A stretch of DNA of 64,000 nt from positions 2,153,813 to 2,217,812 of the forward strand of contig NZ_KB235904.1 in assembly GCF_000332155.1 (NCBI RefSeq), given 5' to 3'. The position numbers and the translations under genes were made by a program. Shown piece by piece: positions 25,238 to 34,345 of this stretch. A model generated the notes under the pieces. It was given only the letters and a program-made list of their open reading frames with translations. It did not search any database and had not been told where the DNA came from. The DNA is from Kamptonema formosum PCC 6407. GTDB taxonomy: Bacteria > Cyanobacteriota > Cyanobacteriia > Cyanobacteriales > Microcoleaceae. Within the stretch, counting starts at the first letter, position 1. Each line of letters opens with the position of its first letter.

Positions 25238-25846
25238 TTAGAACAAATCAGGAGGCAAAAGCACCTTATTAACTAAAACAATCACCCCATTGGCAGTGCG
25301 GCGAGACGACTGTATTACGCTAGCGTCATTCAGCGTCACTTTATCGCCAGTCTCATTAAGCTGAATTTTCACGGGCATACCTGCGGCAGTTTGCACCACA
25401 CCGGCCTCTATTTCCTTGGCAGTAACTTGACCCGCAACTACGTGGTAGTTCAGCACCTTAGCCAATTTGTCCTTATTCTCTGGTTTAAACAACTTCTCCC
25501 GGATGTCCGCAGGTAAAGCTGCAAACGCTTCATCTGTTGGTACAAAAACAGTAAACAGCACCTTATTGGGGTCTGCTTGGTCTTTTACACGGAAGTTGTC
25601 AGTTAAACCAGCCTTTTTCACAGCCTCAGCAAAGGCTTGGAAGTCTCGGTAATACTTGATTGCCGAATCCAATTCGCCAGCAATCGTACCGTCAACGCTG
25701 CGGCTTGTACCACCAGAAGGGTTAAAGATACTGGCGGAGTAGTTGAACTGCGCCAACACCGGTACAGTAATCAGGGCGCTGACACCAAGAGCAGCTACAG
25801 CACCAGTGAGCTTTTTAATCCAATTTGTCTGATTTTGGGAATCCAT
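25238..25846 (-). CDS. Secreted fasciclin (FAS1) domain protein
   Basis: A 202-residue exported protein. ATG 25846 is chosen because GGAG lies 8 nt upstream; the open frame extends five codons to a TTG. The N-terminus (NWIKKLTGAVAALGVSALITVPVLAQ) is a signal peptide with likely cleavage after VLAQ. One FAS1 domain follows: FQAFAEAVKKAGLTDNF, the H1-like motif LFTVFVPTDEAFAALP, KVLNYHVVAGQVTAKEI and the C-terminal NGVIVLVNKVLLPP. FAS1 domains mediate cell-surface adhesion. A terminator hairpin follows the stop, so the gene is probably monocistronic. Confidence 0.93.
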   Translation of the reverse strand: MDSQNQTNWIKKLTGAVAALGVSALITVPVLAQFNYSASIFNPSGGTSRSVDGTIAGELDSAIKYYRDFQAFAEAVKKAGLTDNFRVKDQADPNKVLFTVFVPTDEAFAALPADIREKLFKPENKDKLAKVLNYHVVAGQVTAKEIEAGVVQTAAGMPVKIQLNETGDKVTLNDASVIQSSRRTANGVIVLVNKVLLPPDLF

Positions 25847-25861
25847 CGCTTTTTTCTCCAA

Positions 25862-26886
25862 ATTACGGCTGGATGCCCCCTGATCTTATCCTCTCAGAGC
25901 TTGAACCTTTGTTTGCTGAAAGACCACATCCTTGAGCACATAAGCAAAGGAAAGCTTTTGCTTGGGTCAAAGGCGAATTTTATAGCTGTGCTTGTATGGC
26001 ATAGCTGTTACTCTAAGCTTTGACATCTATCCGTGTATATAAAAAGATTCTACATGATGAGGGGTGAAATACATAGAGGGTAATAAAGATTTTTTATAAA
26101 ACTTAAATCTATCGAGAATTTGTTTCCCCTGGAGAGGGAAGTGGGATACAATGGCTGTGGGGTTACACCCCCCACGCAGGGTAATTGTAAATATGTTAAG
26201 GGTGTCGTTCGGTCGCTCGGCAGAGAAAAAATTTTTTGGCATCTACAGTAAAAAGTAACAACTCGAAATCCAGAAGAAACGAGTAAGAGACAAATCAGGA
26301 GCTATACAGGGCATTGAGTTTGCATCTCTCGCTGTGCTTTTCCCATGACGTAAGCACGAACTTGAAAAGCACATCGAACACCTGCGCCAAAAAATAGCGA
26401 AGGAAAGCGATCGCGTGGGTTCAGACTTCCTGCATCAAGGTTTAACCCAAATTGCTAGTTAATTCTGCCCGATCCAGGCACGGGCGGCAGAAGAGTTAAA
26501 CGGCACGACATCTACCAAGTCAGTGATACTCAAAATCTCGCTAGCAAGAAGCTGCAAATTATCTACTCCTTCTTGCTGAATGCGATCGGTCAAAAGAGAA
26601 AGTTATTTGTTGAAGTCTCAGGCTACCTGTGATTTCAAACTTTACTTGGTTAGGCTATTGGTATCACTCTTTGAATGTCATTACTCATTGGTCTAGGGCT
26701 TACGCAAAACCACCATTTTCCGTTGCAAAGGCAAGTGCCTGCGGGTAGCGCTTACGAAGCGAAGCAAACCCAAACTTTGATTTTTTGCGATCCGTCGGTA
26801 AGTCCTGTGATGATGAGTGAGTAAAAACAGACTAATACCTGCTAGAGGCTTAGGAAATTCCTCGGCAATATATAAGGTTGAAAGCG
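25862..26886. other. 1-kb intergenic region with decayed gene traces
   Basis: No intact gene was found in about 1 kb. On the minus strand, 26461-26607 reads as an open stretch of about 48 codons (LTDRIQQEGVDNLQLLASEI, then LVDVVPFNSSAARAWIGQN and a stop) that looks like the C-terminal remnant of a protein and has a stop codon just upstream. On the plus strand, 26360-26460 reads EKHIEHLRQKIAKESDR, also fragment-like. A repeat with CTTACGCAA-type ends lies at 26694-26810. I interpret the region as gene debris plus repeats. Confidence 0.4.
26694..26810. repeat. MITE-like element (AGGGCTTACGCAA ends)
   Basis: The left end AGGGCTTACGCAA and the right end GGTAAGTCCT are inverted repeats of the AGGACTTACGCA type seen at 8275, 36057 and 60800. 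The interior differs from those copies and contains a GCGCTTACGAAGCGAAGC segment. It lies just upstream of the TPS-CHAT gene and might carry or separate its promoter. Confidence 0.5.
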
Positions 26887-29800
26887 ATGAAACCTGAACG
26901 TCATATTTATCTGCTAGTAACAACGTTTCCAGCCCCCAATAAAACCTTTAAAAAACAAGAGAATGCTGGCTATCGGTTGTGGGATCTTGGTAAGAAATCC
27001 TCTTTTCTACTACCTCTTGCCTCTTGTTTGCTGCCATCTTTAGTACAGGCTCAGCCTATTGTGCCAGCAGCCGACGGTACGAACACTACCGTTACCCCTG
27101 AAGGAAATCGCTTCAATATCAGCGGGGGTCAATTATCTAGAGATGGCTCGAATCTGTTTCACAGTTTCCAGCGATTTGGTCTTTCTCAAGGTCAGATTGC
27201 AAACTTTCTTTCCAATGACACGATTAGAAATATTTTAGCTCGCGTCACTGGCGGAGAAGCCTCAGTTATTAATGGCTTAATTCAACTTACAGGAGGTAAT
27301 TCTAACTTATTCTTAGTCAATCCAGCCGGGATTGTATTTGGGCAGAATGCTCAACTGAATGTACCAGCCTCTTTTACCGCTACCACAGCCAGCGGTATTG
27401 GATTTGGTGACAACTGGTTTCAGGCTTTTGGGGCTAACAATTACTCAAATTTACTGGGAACACCGAGTGCTTTTGCTTTCCCAAATTCCGATCCAGGGGC
27501 GATTGTCAATGCTGGCAATTTGAGAGTCGAAGCAGGTCAGAATATAACCTTGATCGGCGGTAGTGTAATCAGTATCGGCACTTTGGAAGCACCCGGTGGC
27601 ACTATTACTTTAGCTGCTGTTCCTGGCGAGAAAATAGTACGGATTAGCCAAGAGGGGCGGCTGCTAAATTTAGAAATTGCACCTCTGTCGGTAGAATCAG
27701 GAATTTTAACTCCTGATGCCAGAAATTTTATGCCACTTTCTTTGCCGCAAATGTTGACAGGTGAAGGTAGCAGCCATGCAACAGGAATATCAGTTAATAC
27801 GGACGGGCAAGTGGTACTCACAGGTGGGATGCCTGTGCAGGAGGGGGCGGTAATTGTGGCTGGTAATATAGATGCTTCCAGTTCAGATCGAGTGCCAACT
27901 TTACACATGGGAGGAACCGTTGAAATTTTGGGCGATCGCATTTTCCTCAATAGTGCCAAAATTGACGTTTCAGGTATTAATGGTGGCGGCACAGTCAAAA
28001 TCGGCAATGGGAAAATAACTACTAATTCGGAATTTTTAAATGCACCAGAAATTCATGTCAGTAGCGATTCTGAGATTGCTGCTAACGGTGGAGTTAATGG
28101 TAATGGCGGCGACATCACCATCGGTCGATGGGGAGGTTTAGCGACAACTGATTTTAAGGGTCAAATTAGCGCACGCGGTGGCAGCAATTCAGGTGACGGT
28201 GGCACTATTGAAATTTCAGGCAGCGGTACTTTTGCCGGCACTGTAGATTTAAGCGCTACCAACGGCAATACTGGCAGCATCCAACTTAATTCTGAAAATA
28301 TTGTAGTTGCGCCAGATTCAACAGATAGCCAACAATTAACTGACAGCCAAAAACTGATAATTCCTCAAACAACACTGGAAAATATAACCGCTAATGCTGA
28401 TGTTGTCATCAAGGCTAATAACGATATTACTATTAACAACTTAGGGGAAAGACCGATCAATTTAAACCCTAATCGTGAGGCAAGATCGATGGCATTTGTC
28501 GCCGATGCCGATCGCAATGGGATTGGATCGTTTTCTACAAGTAACTCTCAATCGGCAATTTTGACCAATGGAGCCGCACTGAGTATTTCCGGTCAAAATT
28601 TAACAATTGGTAAAATAAATGCCAGTGGTGGAGCTATTAACCTGACTGGGAATGATATTAGTTTCAGGGGTGGAGAAAGTTCGATTTCCAGCACTGGCGG
28701 CTCGATCTTGATTGCGCCAAGGACGGCAGAACAAGCCATACAAATTGGTGGTGTTGCACAAAATATTCCCAATACCCTAAATCTGGAAAATTCAGATCTG
28801 GCAGCTTTGGATAACGGCTTCAAAGCAATTACAATTGGTAGATTAGAAGGTAGAGGTGCAATTACGGTCAATGCGGTGCAAGTAAATGACCCCCTAACCT
28901 TACAGTCGCCTGCCGGAACTGTCGCAGTTCAAGGGGAAATTATTGCCAAAGATGATGCCTCTGTGACTATAAATGCACAGTCAACGACGTTGAATGCCAA
29001 TATTACGACTAACAATAGCGATATTAATATTAATAGTGCAGTAACTCTCACCAATGATGTTTCTTTGAAAACGGGTGAAACTGGCGGAAATATTGCGATT
29101 TCCTCGACATTAAACAGTAAAGAAAATGCAGCTCATAACCTAGTCTTAAACGCAGGGACAGGCAATATTACTTTTAAAGGTGCAGTAGGTACTGGCCAAA
29201 ATCAACAACTAGGAAATCTTTCAATCGAAAGTGCTAACAACGTACAAGCTGATGCAGTTATTGCAGCGGGAAGCGTGCAGCAGTCAGTAGGTGTTGGTAA
29301 AACTACTCTTGGTGAAGTACAAACAACAGCTCCTAATGGTGTTGATATTACTACAGGTGGTGACATCCAAACGGGAAATATTACTGCTAATGCCGGTGAT
29401 ATTCGCTTGACAAGTCAAACTGGAAATGTCACCGTTGGTATTCTCAATTCATCTGCAAGAGTGCATGAACGTTCAGGCAATATTAATGTAAATGCTGCTG
29501 GTCATATCAGCGCAGGTTCAGTTATTTCCTTTGGCTTTGAACGGGGAGGAGATATCAGTCTCACCAGTAAAAATAGCGGTATTGCAGTGGAATCCATTAA
29601 TGCTGGAAGTAAAAGCGGTAACACTGGTAGTGTCCATGTAAAAACGGCCCAGTATTTCCGGGTTTTGAATGATGAAACAAAGGTGGAAAATCCTACTTTA
29701 GCTGTTCACAGTCAGCAAGCCAAAGTTAACAGTCCACAAATAACTGACACCTACGCTTCGATCGTGCAAATAGAGCAAATTCGCAGTCAGGAAATAGGGA

Positions 29801-30963
29801 ATAAACTTGCCGTTAATGTTAAACCATTGAACGGTCATAATATCCAAGCATCCCTCACTACAATTGCACAGCAAACGGGGAAAAAACCAGCCGTAATTTA
29901 CGTGGTATCTCGCCCTGAACAGTTAGAATTAGTGTTGCTAACTCCCAATGGTAAGCCGATATTTAAAAGTATACCCGCTGCGAATAGCGATGCACTGCGG
30001 CGACAGGTACAAAAGTTAATTGGTGGAATTAGTCACCGTCCTGATGAAAGTAGCGCCAACAGTTATTTAAGTGCTTCTCAACAACTTTATCAGTGGTTAA
30101 TTGCACCTTTAGCTGAAGATTTAGAAAAGCAGAAAATAGATACTCTGGCTTTTTCTTTAGATCCAGGAATGCGGAGTTTGCCTTTGGCTGCTCTCCACGA
30201 CGGGAAACAATTTTTAGTGCAAAAGTATAGTCTCGGTTTGATTCCCAGTATTAATTTGACTGATACAAGCTATCAAAATATTAATAATTTCTCGGTTCTA
30301 GCAATGGGTGCTTCGCAATTTAAAGACCCGCAAGTTGTACCTTTGCCTGCTGTACCTGTGGAGTTGTCTACAATTACGCAAGATAGGGGCGGTCGTTCTT
30401 TCTTAAATCAAGAGTTTACTTTAGATAATCTCAAGGCACAACAATCTAGGGGACAATTTGGAATTATTCACTTAGCAACTCATGGCTCTTTTGACCCAAG
30501 TATGCCGAGTAATTCTTATATTCAAATGTGGGATGGAAAACTGCGGTTTGAGCAGTTGCGGGAGTTAGGAAAGCAGCGGTTAGAGTTATTGGTTTTGAGT
30601 GCTTGCGAGACGGCTTTTGGTAGTCAAGATGCGGAGTTAGGTTTTGCAGGTTTGGCAGTACAGTCGGGTGTTAAGTCAGTATTGGCGAGTTTATGGCAAG
30701 TTGATGATGCTGGTACTTTGGGGTTGATGAGTGAGTTTTATCGCCAGTTGAGTTTGCAAGGGTTGACTGTAAAGGCGGAGGCTTTGAGACAGGCGCAAAT
30801 TGCAATGATTGAGGGCGATTTGCGCGTGGAGGGAGGGCAGTTGCGAAGTACCAGTCGCGGAGGAGAGGCTGTTAGTTTGCCCTCAAGTGAGGGGCAAGTT
30901 GTAGCGAATTTATCACATCCTTATTACTGGGCTTCTTTTACGATGATTGGTAGTCCTTGGTAG
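26887..30963 (+). CDS. Secreted TPS-domain protein with C-terminal CHAT protease domain
   Basis: A 1358-residue fusion (from ATG 26887; an in-frame TTG lies three codons upstream). A signal segment, SSFLLPLASCLLPSLVQAQP, precedes a filamentous-haemagglutinin N-terminal (TPS) domain at about 55-190: NRFNISGGQLSRDGSNLFHSF, LARVTGGEASVINGLIQ, NLFLVNPAGIVFG. A long beta-helix-like region rich in Gly/Asn/Thr runs to about 960. The last 350 residues are a CHAT caspase-like domain with His1199 in LATHG and Cys1240 in SACET. Family knowledge says TPS domains are exported through a TpsB/Omp85 pore; no tpsB gene lies in this window. Targets of the peptidase are unknown. The small exported protein at 31242 follows it. 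Confidence 0.92.
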   Translation: MKPERHIYLLVTTFPAPNKTFKKQENAGYRLWDLGKKSSFLLPLASCLLPSLVQAQPIVPAADGTNTTVTPEGNRFNISGGQLSRDGSNLFHSFQRFGLSQGQIANFLSNDTIRNILARVTGGEASVINGLIQLTGGNSNLFLVNPAGIVFGQNAQLNVPASFTATTASGIGFGDNWFQAFGANNYSNLLGTPSAFAFPNSDPGAIVNAGNLRVEAGQNITLIGGSVISIGTLEAPGGTITLAAVPGEKIVRISQEGRLLNLEIAPLSVESGILTPDARNFMPLSLPQMLTGEGSSHATGISVNTDGQVVLTGGMPVQEGAVIVAGNIDASSSDRVPTLHMGGTVEILGDRIFLNSAKIDVSGINGGGTVKIGNGKITTNSEFLNAPEIHVSSDSEIAANGGVNGNGGDITIGRWGGLATTDFKGQISARGGSNSGDGGTIEISGSGTFAGTVDLSATNGNTGSIQLNSENIVVAPDSTDSQQLTDSQKLIIPQTTLENITANADVVIKANNDITINNLGERPINLNPNREARSMAFVADADRNGIGSFSTSNSQSAILTNGAALSISGQNLTIGKINASGGAINLTGNDISFRGGESSISSTGGSILIAPRTAEQAIQIGGVAQNIPNTLNLENSDLAALDNGFKAITIGRLEGRGAITVNAVQVNDPLTLQSPAGTVAVQGEIIAKDDASVTINAQSTTLNANITTNNSDININSAVTLTNDVSLKTGETGGNIAISSTLNSKENAAHNLVLNAGTGNITFKGAVGTGQNQQLGNLSIESANNVQADAVIAAGSVQQSVGVGKTTLGEVQTTAPNGVDITTGGDIQTGNITANAGDIRLTSQTGNVTVGILNSSARVHERSGNINVNAAGHISAGSVISFGFERGGDISLTSKNSGIAVESINAGSKSGNTGSVHVKTAQYFRVLNDETKVENPTLAVHSQQAKVNSPQITDTYASIVQIEQIRSQEIGNKLAVNVKPLNGHNIQASLTTIAQQTGKKPAVIYVVSRPEQLELVLLTPNGKPIFKSIPAANSDALRRQVQKLIGGISHRPDESSANSYLSASQQLYQWLIAPLAEDLEKQKIDTLAFSLDPGMRSLPLAALHDGKQFLVQKYSLGLIPSINLTDTSYQNINNFSVLAMGASQFKDPQVVPLPAVPVELSTITQDRGGRSFLNQEFTLDNLKAQQSRGQFGIIHLATHGSFDPSMPSNSYIQMWDGKLRFEQLRELGKQRLELLVLSACETAFGSQDAELGFAGLAVQSGVKSVLASLWQVDDAGTLGLMSEFYRQLSLQGLTVKAEALRQAQIAMIEGDLRVEGGQLRSTSRGGEAVSLPSSEGQVVANLSHPYYWASFTMIGSPW

Positions 30964-31241
30964 GTGGTTTGATAACTGAGTTGGTAACGAATTTAACTGA
31001 TGAGTGAGTTGGTGGTAAGTTTTTACACATTTAAAACCTGAATATTAATTCACTTATCAATTCCAAAACATAACAACTTTTGATAGATGTCAGTTTATTT
31101 GTGCCTGGCTATAATTAATCTATAGCAACCGCAAGGTGGTTAGGGCATTCTGGGTTCTTGAAACCCTTAATTCTATTCCCTTCTTCCCCTAGTCCCTAGT
31201 CCCTAGCGCCTAGCTATACAGGATGTAAATAGGAGAAATTG

Positions 31242-31613
31242 ATGATGAATAAAGTTATCACTGCTCTGCAACTGAGTGCAATTTTGCTGGCTTTGATGCC
31301 TGCTGCTCAAGCACAAGAAACTGTGCCGCAATTAAGTCAAATTGCTGAACCGACTTTATCGGGGGATTCGCTGAGGACGGTTGAGGCGAGAACGCTGGAT
31401 TCTGATTACCAAAATTTTATCTCTCAACCAGAAAACAGGAGGAATTCTACTGGTAATGGTGAGAGTTTGGGGGATGAGTTTCGCATCCAACTGGGTCAGG
31501 ATGTAGATGTTGTTACCAGTCCTTCTGATGCTCAGCGTCAAGGAAGTCCTTTACCTGCCAATCAAAGTAATAATGGCTCTGATGCGTCGGTTCAGCTTCA
31601 GTTAGGGCTTTAG
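31242..31613 (+). CDS. Small exported protein of unknown function
   Basis: A 123-residue protein with AGGAGA at 31231-31236 and adjacent ATGs at 31242 and 31245. The N-terminus (KVITALQLSAILLALMPAAQAQE) is a clear Sec signal peptide cleaved after AQA. The mature part is hydrophilic and Ser/Gln/Asn-rich, ending DASVQLQLGL; the short C-terminal alternation ending in Leu could be a beta-strand. I do not recognise a family. It lies 278 bp after the TPS-CHAT gene in the same direction and may be functionally linked, although a separate promoter is likely. A terminator-like hairpin follows. Confidence 0.75.
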   Translation: MMNKVITALQLSAILLALMPAAQAQETVPQLSQIAEPTLSGDSLRTVEARTLDSDYQNFISQPENRRNSTGNGESLGDEFRIQLGQDVDVVTSPSDAQRQGSPLPANQSNNGSDASVQLQLGL

Positions 31614-31670
31614 CAATCTCAGCCAATTTTAGGTGGTGTTTATGCAATTTTGGAAGTTTGGTTTGAGGAG

Positions 31671-31693
31671 AGCTCCCTGGAAATAGGGGAGCT
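31671..31693 (+). terminator. Terminator-like hairpin
   Basis: AGCTCCC (31671-31677) pairs with GGGAGCT (31687-31693) across a 9-nt loop and is followed by TTGCTTTAT, about 60 nt after the stop of the small exported protein. Confidence 0.6.
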
Positions 31694-31891
31694 TTGCTTT
31701 ATATAAGCTCCAAGAACTTTTTATAAGTAAGCGATTTGTGACCGGGATCACGCCTTTAGCTTTACTTTATCACATGATGAAATGGCTTTTTATCACAGAG
31801 ATTTACACGGTTAGTATTAAAATTAAATTCAGTCAGTTTCTAATTAAACTTATTTTGTTACATCAATTTACAAAACGGTGGAAAAGTTACT

Positions 31892-32089
31892 ATGAAATCT
31901 ACAACAGAGGCTCAATTGATTAATTTTTTACGAGGGGAATTGGCGATTCCGATGGCTGCGATCGCGATCGCTCTCCGACATGGAGATCGGGATGTTAGCC
32001 AATTACCGATGATTCTTTGGCAGTATGGGTTGGTGAGTTTGGAACAGTTAAATACAATCTTTGATTGGTTGGCAACAGTAAGTAATTAA
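31892..32089 (+). CDS. DUF2949 family protein
   Basis: A 65-residue protein matching the cyanobacterial DUF2949 pattern as I know it: FLRGELAIPMAAIAIALRH, then LPMILWQYGLVSLEQLNTIFDWL at the C-terminus. It appears as a small helical cytoplasmic protein. GGTGG lies about 11 nt upstream of ATG 31892. Function is unknown. It stands between plus- and minus-strand genes and looks monocistronic; the upstream 280 bp carries the previous gene's terminator and an AT-rich promoter region. Confidence 0.8.
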   Translation: MKSTTEAQLINFLRGELAIPMAAIAIALRHGDRDVSQLPMILWQYGLVSLEQLNTIFDWLATVSN

Positions 32090-32168
32090 GAAGTTGGGGA
32101 GCTTGAGAGTTAGTGGAGTTTGAGCTCAGTTACAATTAATTAATCTGAGATTTGAAGTAGACTTGATA

Positions 32169-32411
32169 TTACTTAGGGTTGAGGCGTTTAGAAATTTGGC
32201 TAACTATACCGCTAAGAATCGCTCCTCCCATAAGAATGCCAATTGCTGGGGTAAATAAGGGCTGCCACAGTGAATACCAAAGGTCAAAGCCGAGGTTTAC
32301 CCCGACTGAGCGTCCAAAGACTGCGATCGCAAACCATCCAAAGCTGAGCAAGACTAAGAATACATTAGCTACTAACAAAATATTTAGCCAATTGAGAAAT
32401 TTATCTTTCAT
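32169..32411 (-). CDS. Small two-helix membrane protein
   Basis: An 80-residue protein with two predicted transmembrane helices: WLNILLVANVFLVLLSFGWFAIAVF near residues 8-33 and LFTPAIGILMGGAILSGIVS near 51-70, ending in a basic tail (KRLNPK). GAGGGA lies a few nucleotides before ATG 32411, a good RBS. I recognise the general type, a small cyanobacterial inner- or thylakoid-membrane protein, but not a named family. It is convergent with the DUF2949 gene and divergent from the gene at 32534. Confidence 0.75.
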   Translation of the reverse strand: MKDKFLNWLNILLVANVFLVLLSFGWFAIAVFGRSVGVNLGFDLWYSLWQPLFTPAIGILMGGAILSGIVSQISKRLNPK

Positions 32412-32533
32412 TGTTCCCTCTATTGATTCATAATTGAACTATCCCTGGGCTAAAGCCAAGGGGCTTTGATATCATTTTGATATCATTTTCTTATAAGATA
32501 TCATTTAATTGTTGCTATACAGTCTGTGAAAAT

Positions 32534-33040
32534 ATGGTTCGCTACACACTTGCACAAAGCCCAGAAGTTATTCTGACTGTCAAGGGCAGAGATTCAGTCA
32601 AAGCTCGCGAAGAAGCGATGGATCAGCTCATGGAACTAATGGACGCAGGCTCGCTCACTACGGAGCTCAAGGAGGGATTTGGGCCAAAGCAATTTATTGA
32701 GGTGAAAGAACCCGAAGATAGTGGTTCTGAGGAGGAGGACGGAATTACTCAGGCTGTACAAATTCTCAGTAATCTAGCTACTCTGAAGCTAAAAGTTATG
32801 GAATCTCGCGATGAAGCCCTCAAGGTTCGGGCTGCGATCGATATTCTATTTACGGATGAGGCTGTAACTGTTGAAGAGATTGCGAACCTCAAAGATGGCT
32901 TCAAGGTTCTTAAAAATTTTGCTCAAGCTAATGTTCGGTACCGAGAAGCTAGAGCAAAAGCTGAGGATGCTCGTGCAGTTCTCGATGCAGCTTTGCAATC
33001 TAATGAACCCGATGTTAAACAATCAAATACTGGGAAGTAA
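32534..33040 (+). CDS. Conserved cyanobacterial protein of unknown function
   Basis: A 168-residue protein from ATG 32534. The preceding in-frame 19 codons to 32477 lack family character. It begins MVRYTLAQSPEVILTVKGRDSVKAREEAMDQLMELMD, a segment strongly conserved in cyanobacterial homologues I have seen, followed by an acidic linker (EPEDSGSEEED) and a long charged helix likely to form a coiled coil (residues about 85-160). No catalytic motif or membrane segment is visible. The helical and acidic character suggests a structural or binding role, which is inference. It is followed by a 16-bp terminal-inverted-repeat element. Confidence 0.75.
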   Translation: MVRYTLAQSPEVILTVKGRDSVKAREEAMDQLMELMDAGSLTTELKEGFGPKQFIEVKEPEDSGSEEEDGITQAVQILSNLATLKLKVMESRDEALKVRAAIDILFTDEAVTVEEIANLKDGFKVLKNFAQANVRYREARAKAEDARAVLDAALQSNEPDVKQSNTGK

Positions 33041-33079
33041 GTAAAAGGAAAAAGAACTTAGTCAGAGGATTGTATTTTT

Positions 33080-33154
33080 GTAGGAGCGAAGCATTCACGA
33101 CTAAAATCTATTGTATGTTATAGATCGGATCTGGTCGCAATGCTTCGCTCCTAC
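33080..33154. repeat. Short element with perfect 16-bp terminal inverted repeats
   Basis: GTAGGAGCGAAGCATT (33080-33095) and AATGCTTCGCTCCTAC (33139-33154) are perfect inverted repeats around a 43-bp interior. It lies between two convergent genes and may act as a bidirectional transcription stop or be a small mobile-repeat remnant. The GGAGCGAAGCATT motif recalls, but is not identical to, the GCGAAGCGAAGC palindromes at 6669 and 8336. Confidence 0.8.
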
Positions 33155-33189
33155 GGATATATTTACAAATCACAGCAATTTTAATTTAA

Positions 33190-34251
33190 TTAAGTCGCCG
33201 ACAACAAAAAGGGTAAATCCACAACTTCTCCTTCAATTTCTCCTACCTGTACTTTCAAGCCTTCACCGCCAGCTTTAGTACGGATATAAGCAAGACCAAA
33301 AGGCCCATCATCAGTCACAACAAAACTGGTTAGCTTCCCAACTTTTTCTTCTCCAATTGTCACCGCTGCACCCACCTCTGCCTCACCGCTCAAACGAAGG
33401 CCCCAAAGCTGTTGTTTCACTCCTTTATATGTATTTAAACGAGCAATTGTTTCTTGACCGATGTAGCAGCCTTTATCATAAGAAATAGTATGTAAAAGAC
33501 GAGCTTCTAGAGGGTTATATTCATCTGTGAGTTCAAAGTCGGGAGCTGGTCGTCCTTGCTCGATTCGCAGGTGTTCCCACACGCGATCGCCTGCGGGAAT
33601 TGCTCCATTTTGTACTAATTTATCCCAGAGATTTGCTGCCTGGTTTCCATCAACAATAATCGTATAGCCGCTAGTTGCTAAACCGCTACCAACAACAACG
33701 CGAATACTACTTTCAGTGGTAGTATTTTCTATTAGTTTGTGAGTGCCGTAAGGTTTGCCTTCAATACCCGTTATCCCCAATTTATCTAATAGTTTATTAC
33801 TATGGGGCCCAATCAAACTAAAGGTAGCAGTAGCATCAGTTACATCTTTAAGTTCCACTTTATCCATTGGGAAAATATATCGATCTAGCAACTCTAAGAG
33901 TTTTTGACGGCGGTTAGGGGAAACTAGCAGCAGAACTTTATCTTCTGTAATAATCGCGGTGGCAAGATCGATTGTCCGGGCGGTAGAGGTGACAAAAACG
34001 GTGTCACAGCCTTGTCCCGGTTGCAGGATATTGAAATTGTTGGTACTTTGGTTATGTAAGAAGCGGAGGCGGTCTTCACCTGAAACTTCTAACCGTCCCC
34101 AGTGAGTGCGATCGCACAAGATAACGCCTTGGCGCGAGGCTAAAATAGCCTCAGCATCATTGCCAAAACTAACAGGGACATTTGCCTGGGTAACTGAGGA
34201 AATAAATTCTGCACCTGCGGATGCTTGAATGTCGCGCAATTCTTGAATCAT
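33190..34251 (-). CDS. ygfZ: Folate-binding YgfZ family protein
   Basis: A 353-residue GcvT-like protein. The signature K-G-C-Y-x-G-Q-E is present at residues 260-267 (KGCYIGQE), which distinguishes YgfZ from the glycine-cleavage T-protein. N-terminal aminomethyltransferase-fold segments include RLRFLHNQSTNNF and CDTVFVTSTARTIDLA. By family knowledge YgfZ uses tetrahydrofolate to support assembly or repair of certain [4Fe-4S] enzymes, including tRNA-modifying MiaB. It is cytoplasmic. ATG 34251 gives the full length. It is followed (upstream on the strand) by an AACAATT heptad tract. Confidence 0.9.
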   Translation of the reverse strand: MIQELRDIQASAGAEFISSVTQANVPVSFGNDAEAILASRQGVILCDRTHWGRLEVSGEDRLRFLHNQSTNNFNILQPGQGCDTVFVTSTARTIDLATAIITEDKVLLLVSPNRRQKLLELLDRYIFPMDKVELKDVTDATATFSLIGPHSNKLLDKLGITGIEGKPYGTHKLIENTTTESSIRVVVGSGLATSGYTIIVDGNQAANLWDKLVQNGAIPAGDRVWEHLRIEQGRPAPDFELTDEYNPLEARLLHTISYDKGCYIGQETIARLNTYKGVKQQLWGLRLSGEAEVGAAVTIGEEKVGKLTSFVVTDDGPFGLAYIRTKAGGEGLKVQVGEIEGEVVDLPFLLSAT

Positions 34252-34295
34252 AAATTTAATTAAACAGATTAAATTATTCAGCCGTTCACAGTTAG

Positions 34296-34345
34296 CCGTT
34301 CACAGTTAACAATTAACAATTAACAATTAACAATTAACAATTAAC
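34296..34345. repeat. TTAACAA heptanucleotide tandem
   Basis: Seven-bp TTAACAA/TTCACAG units occupy the gap between ygfZ and the next minus-strand gene. This is another STRR-type tract of the kind seen throughout the window. Confidence 0.85.
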
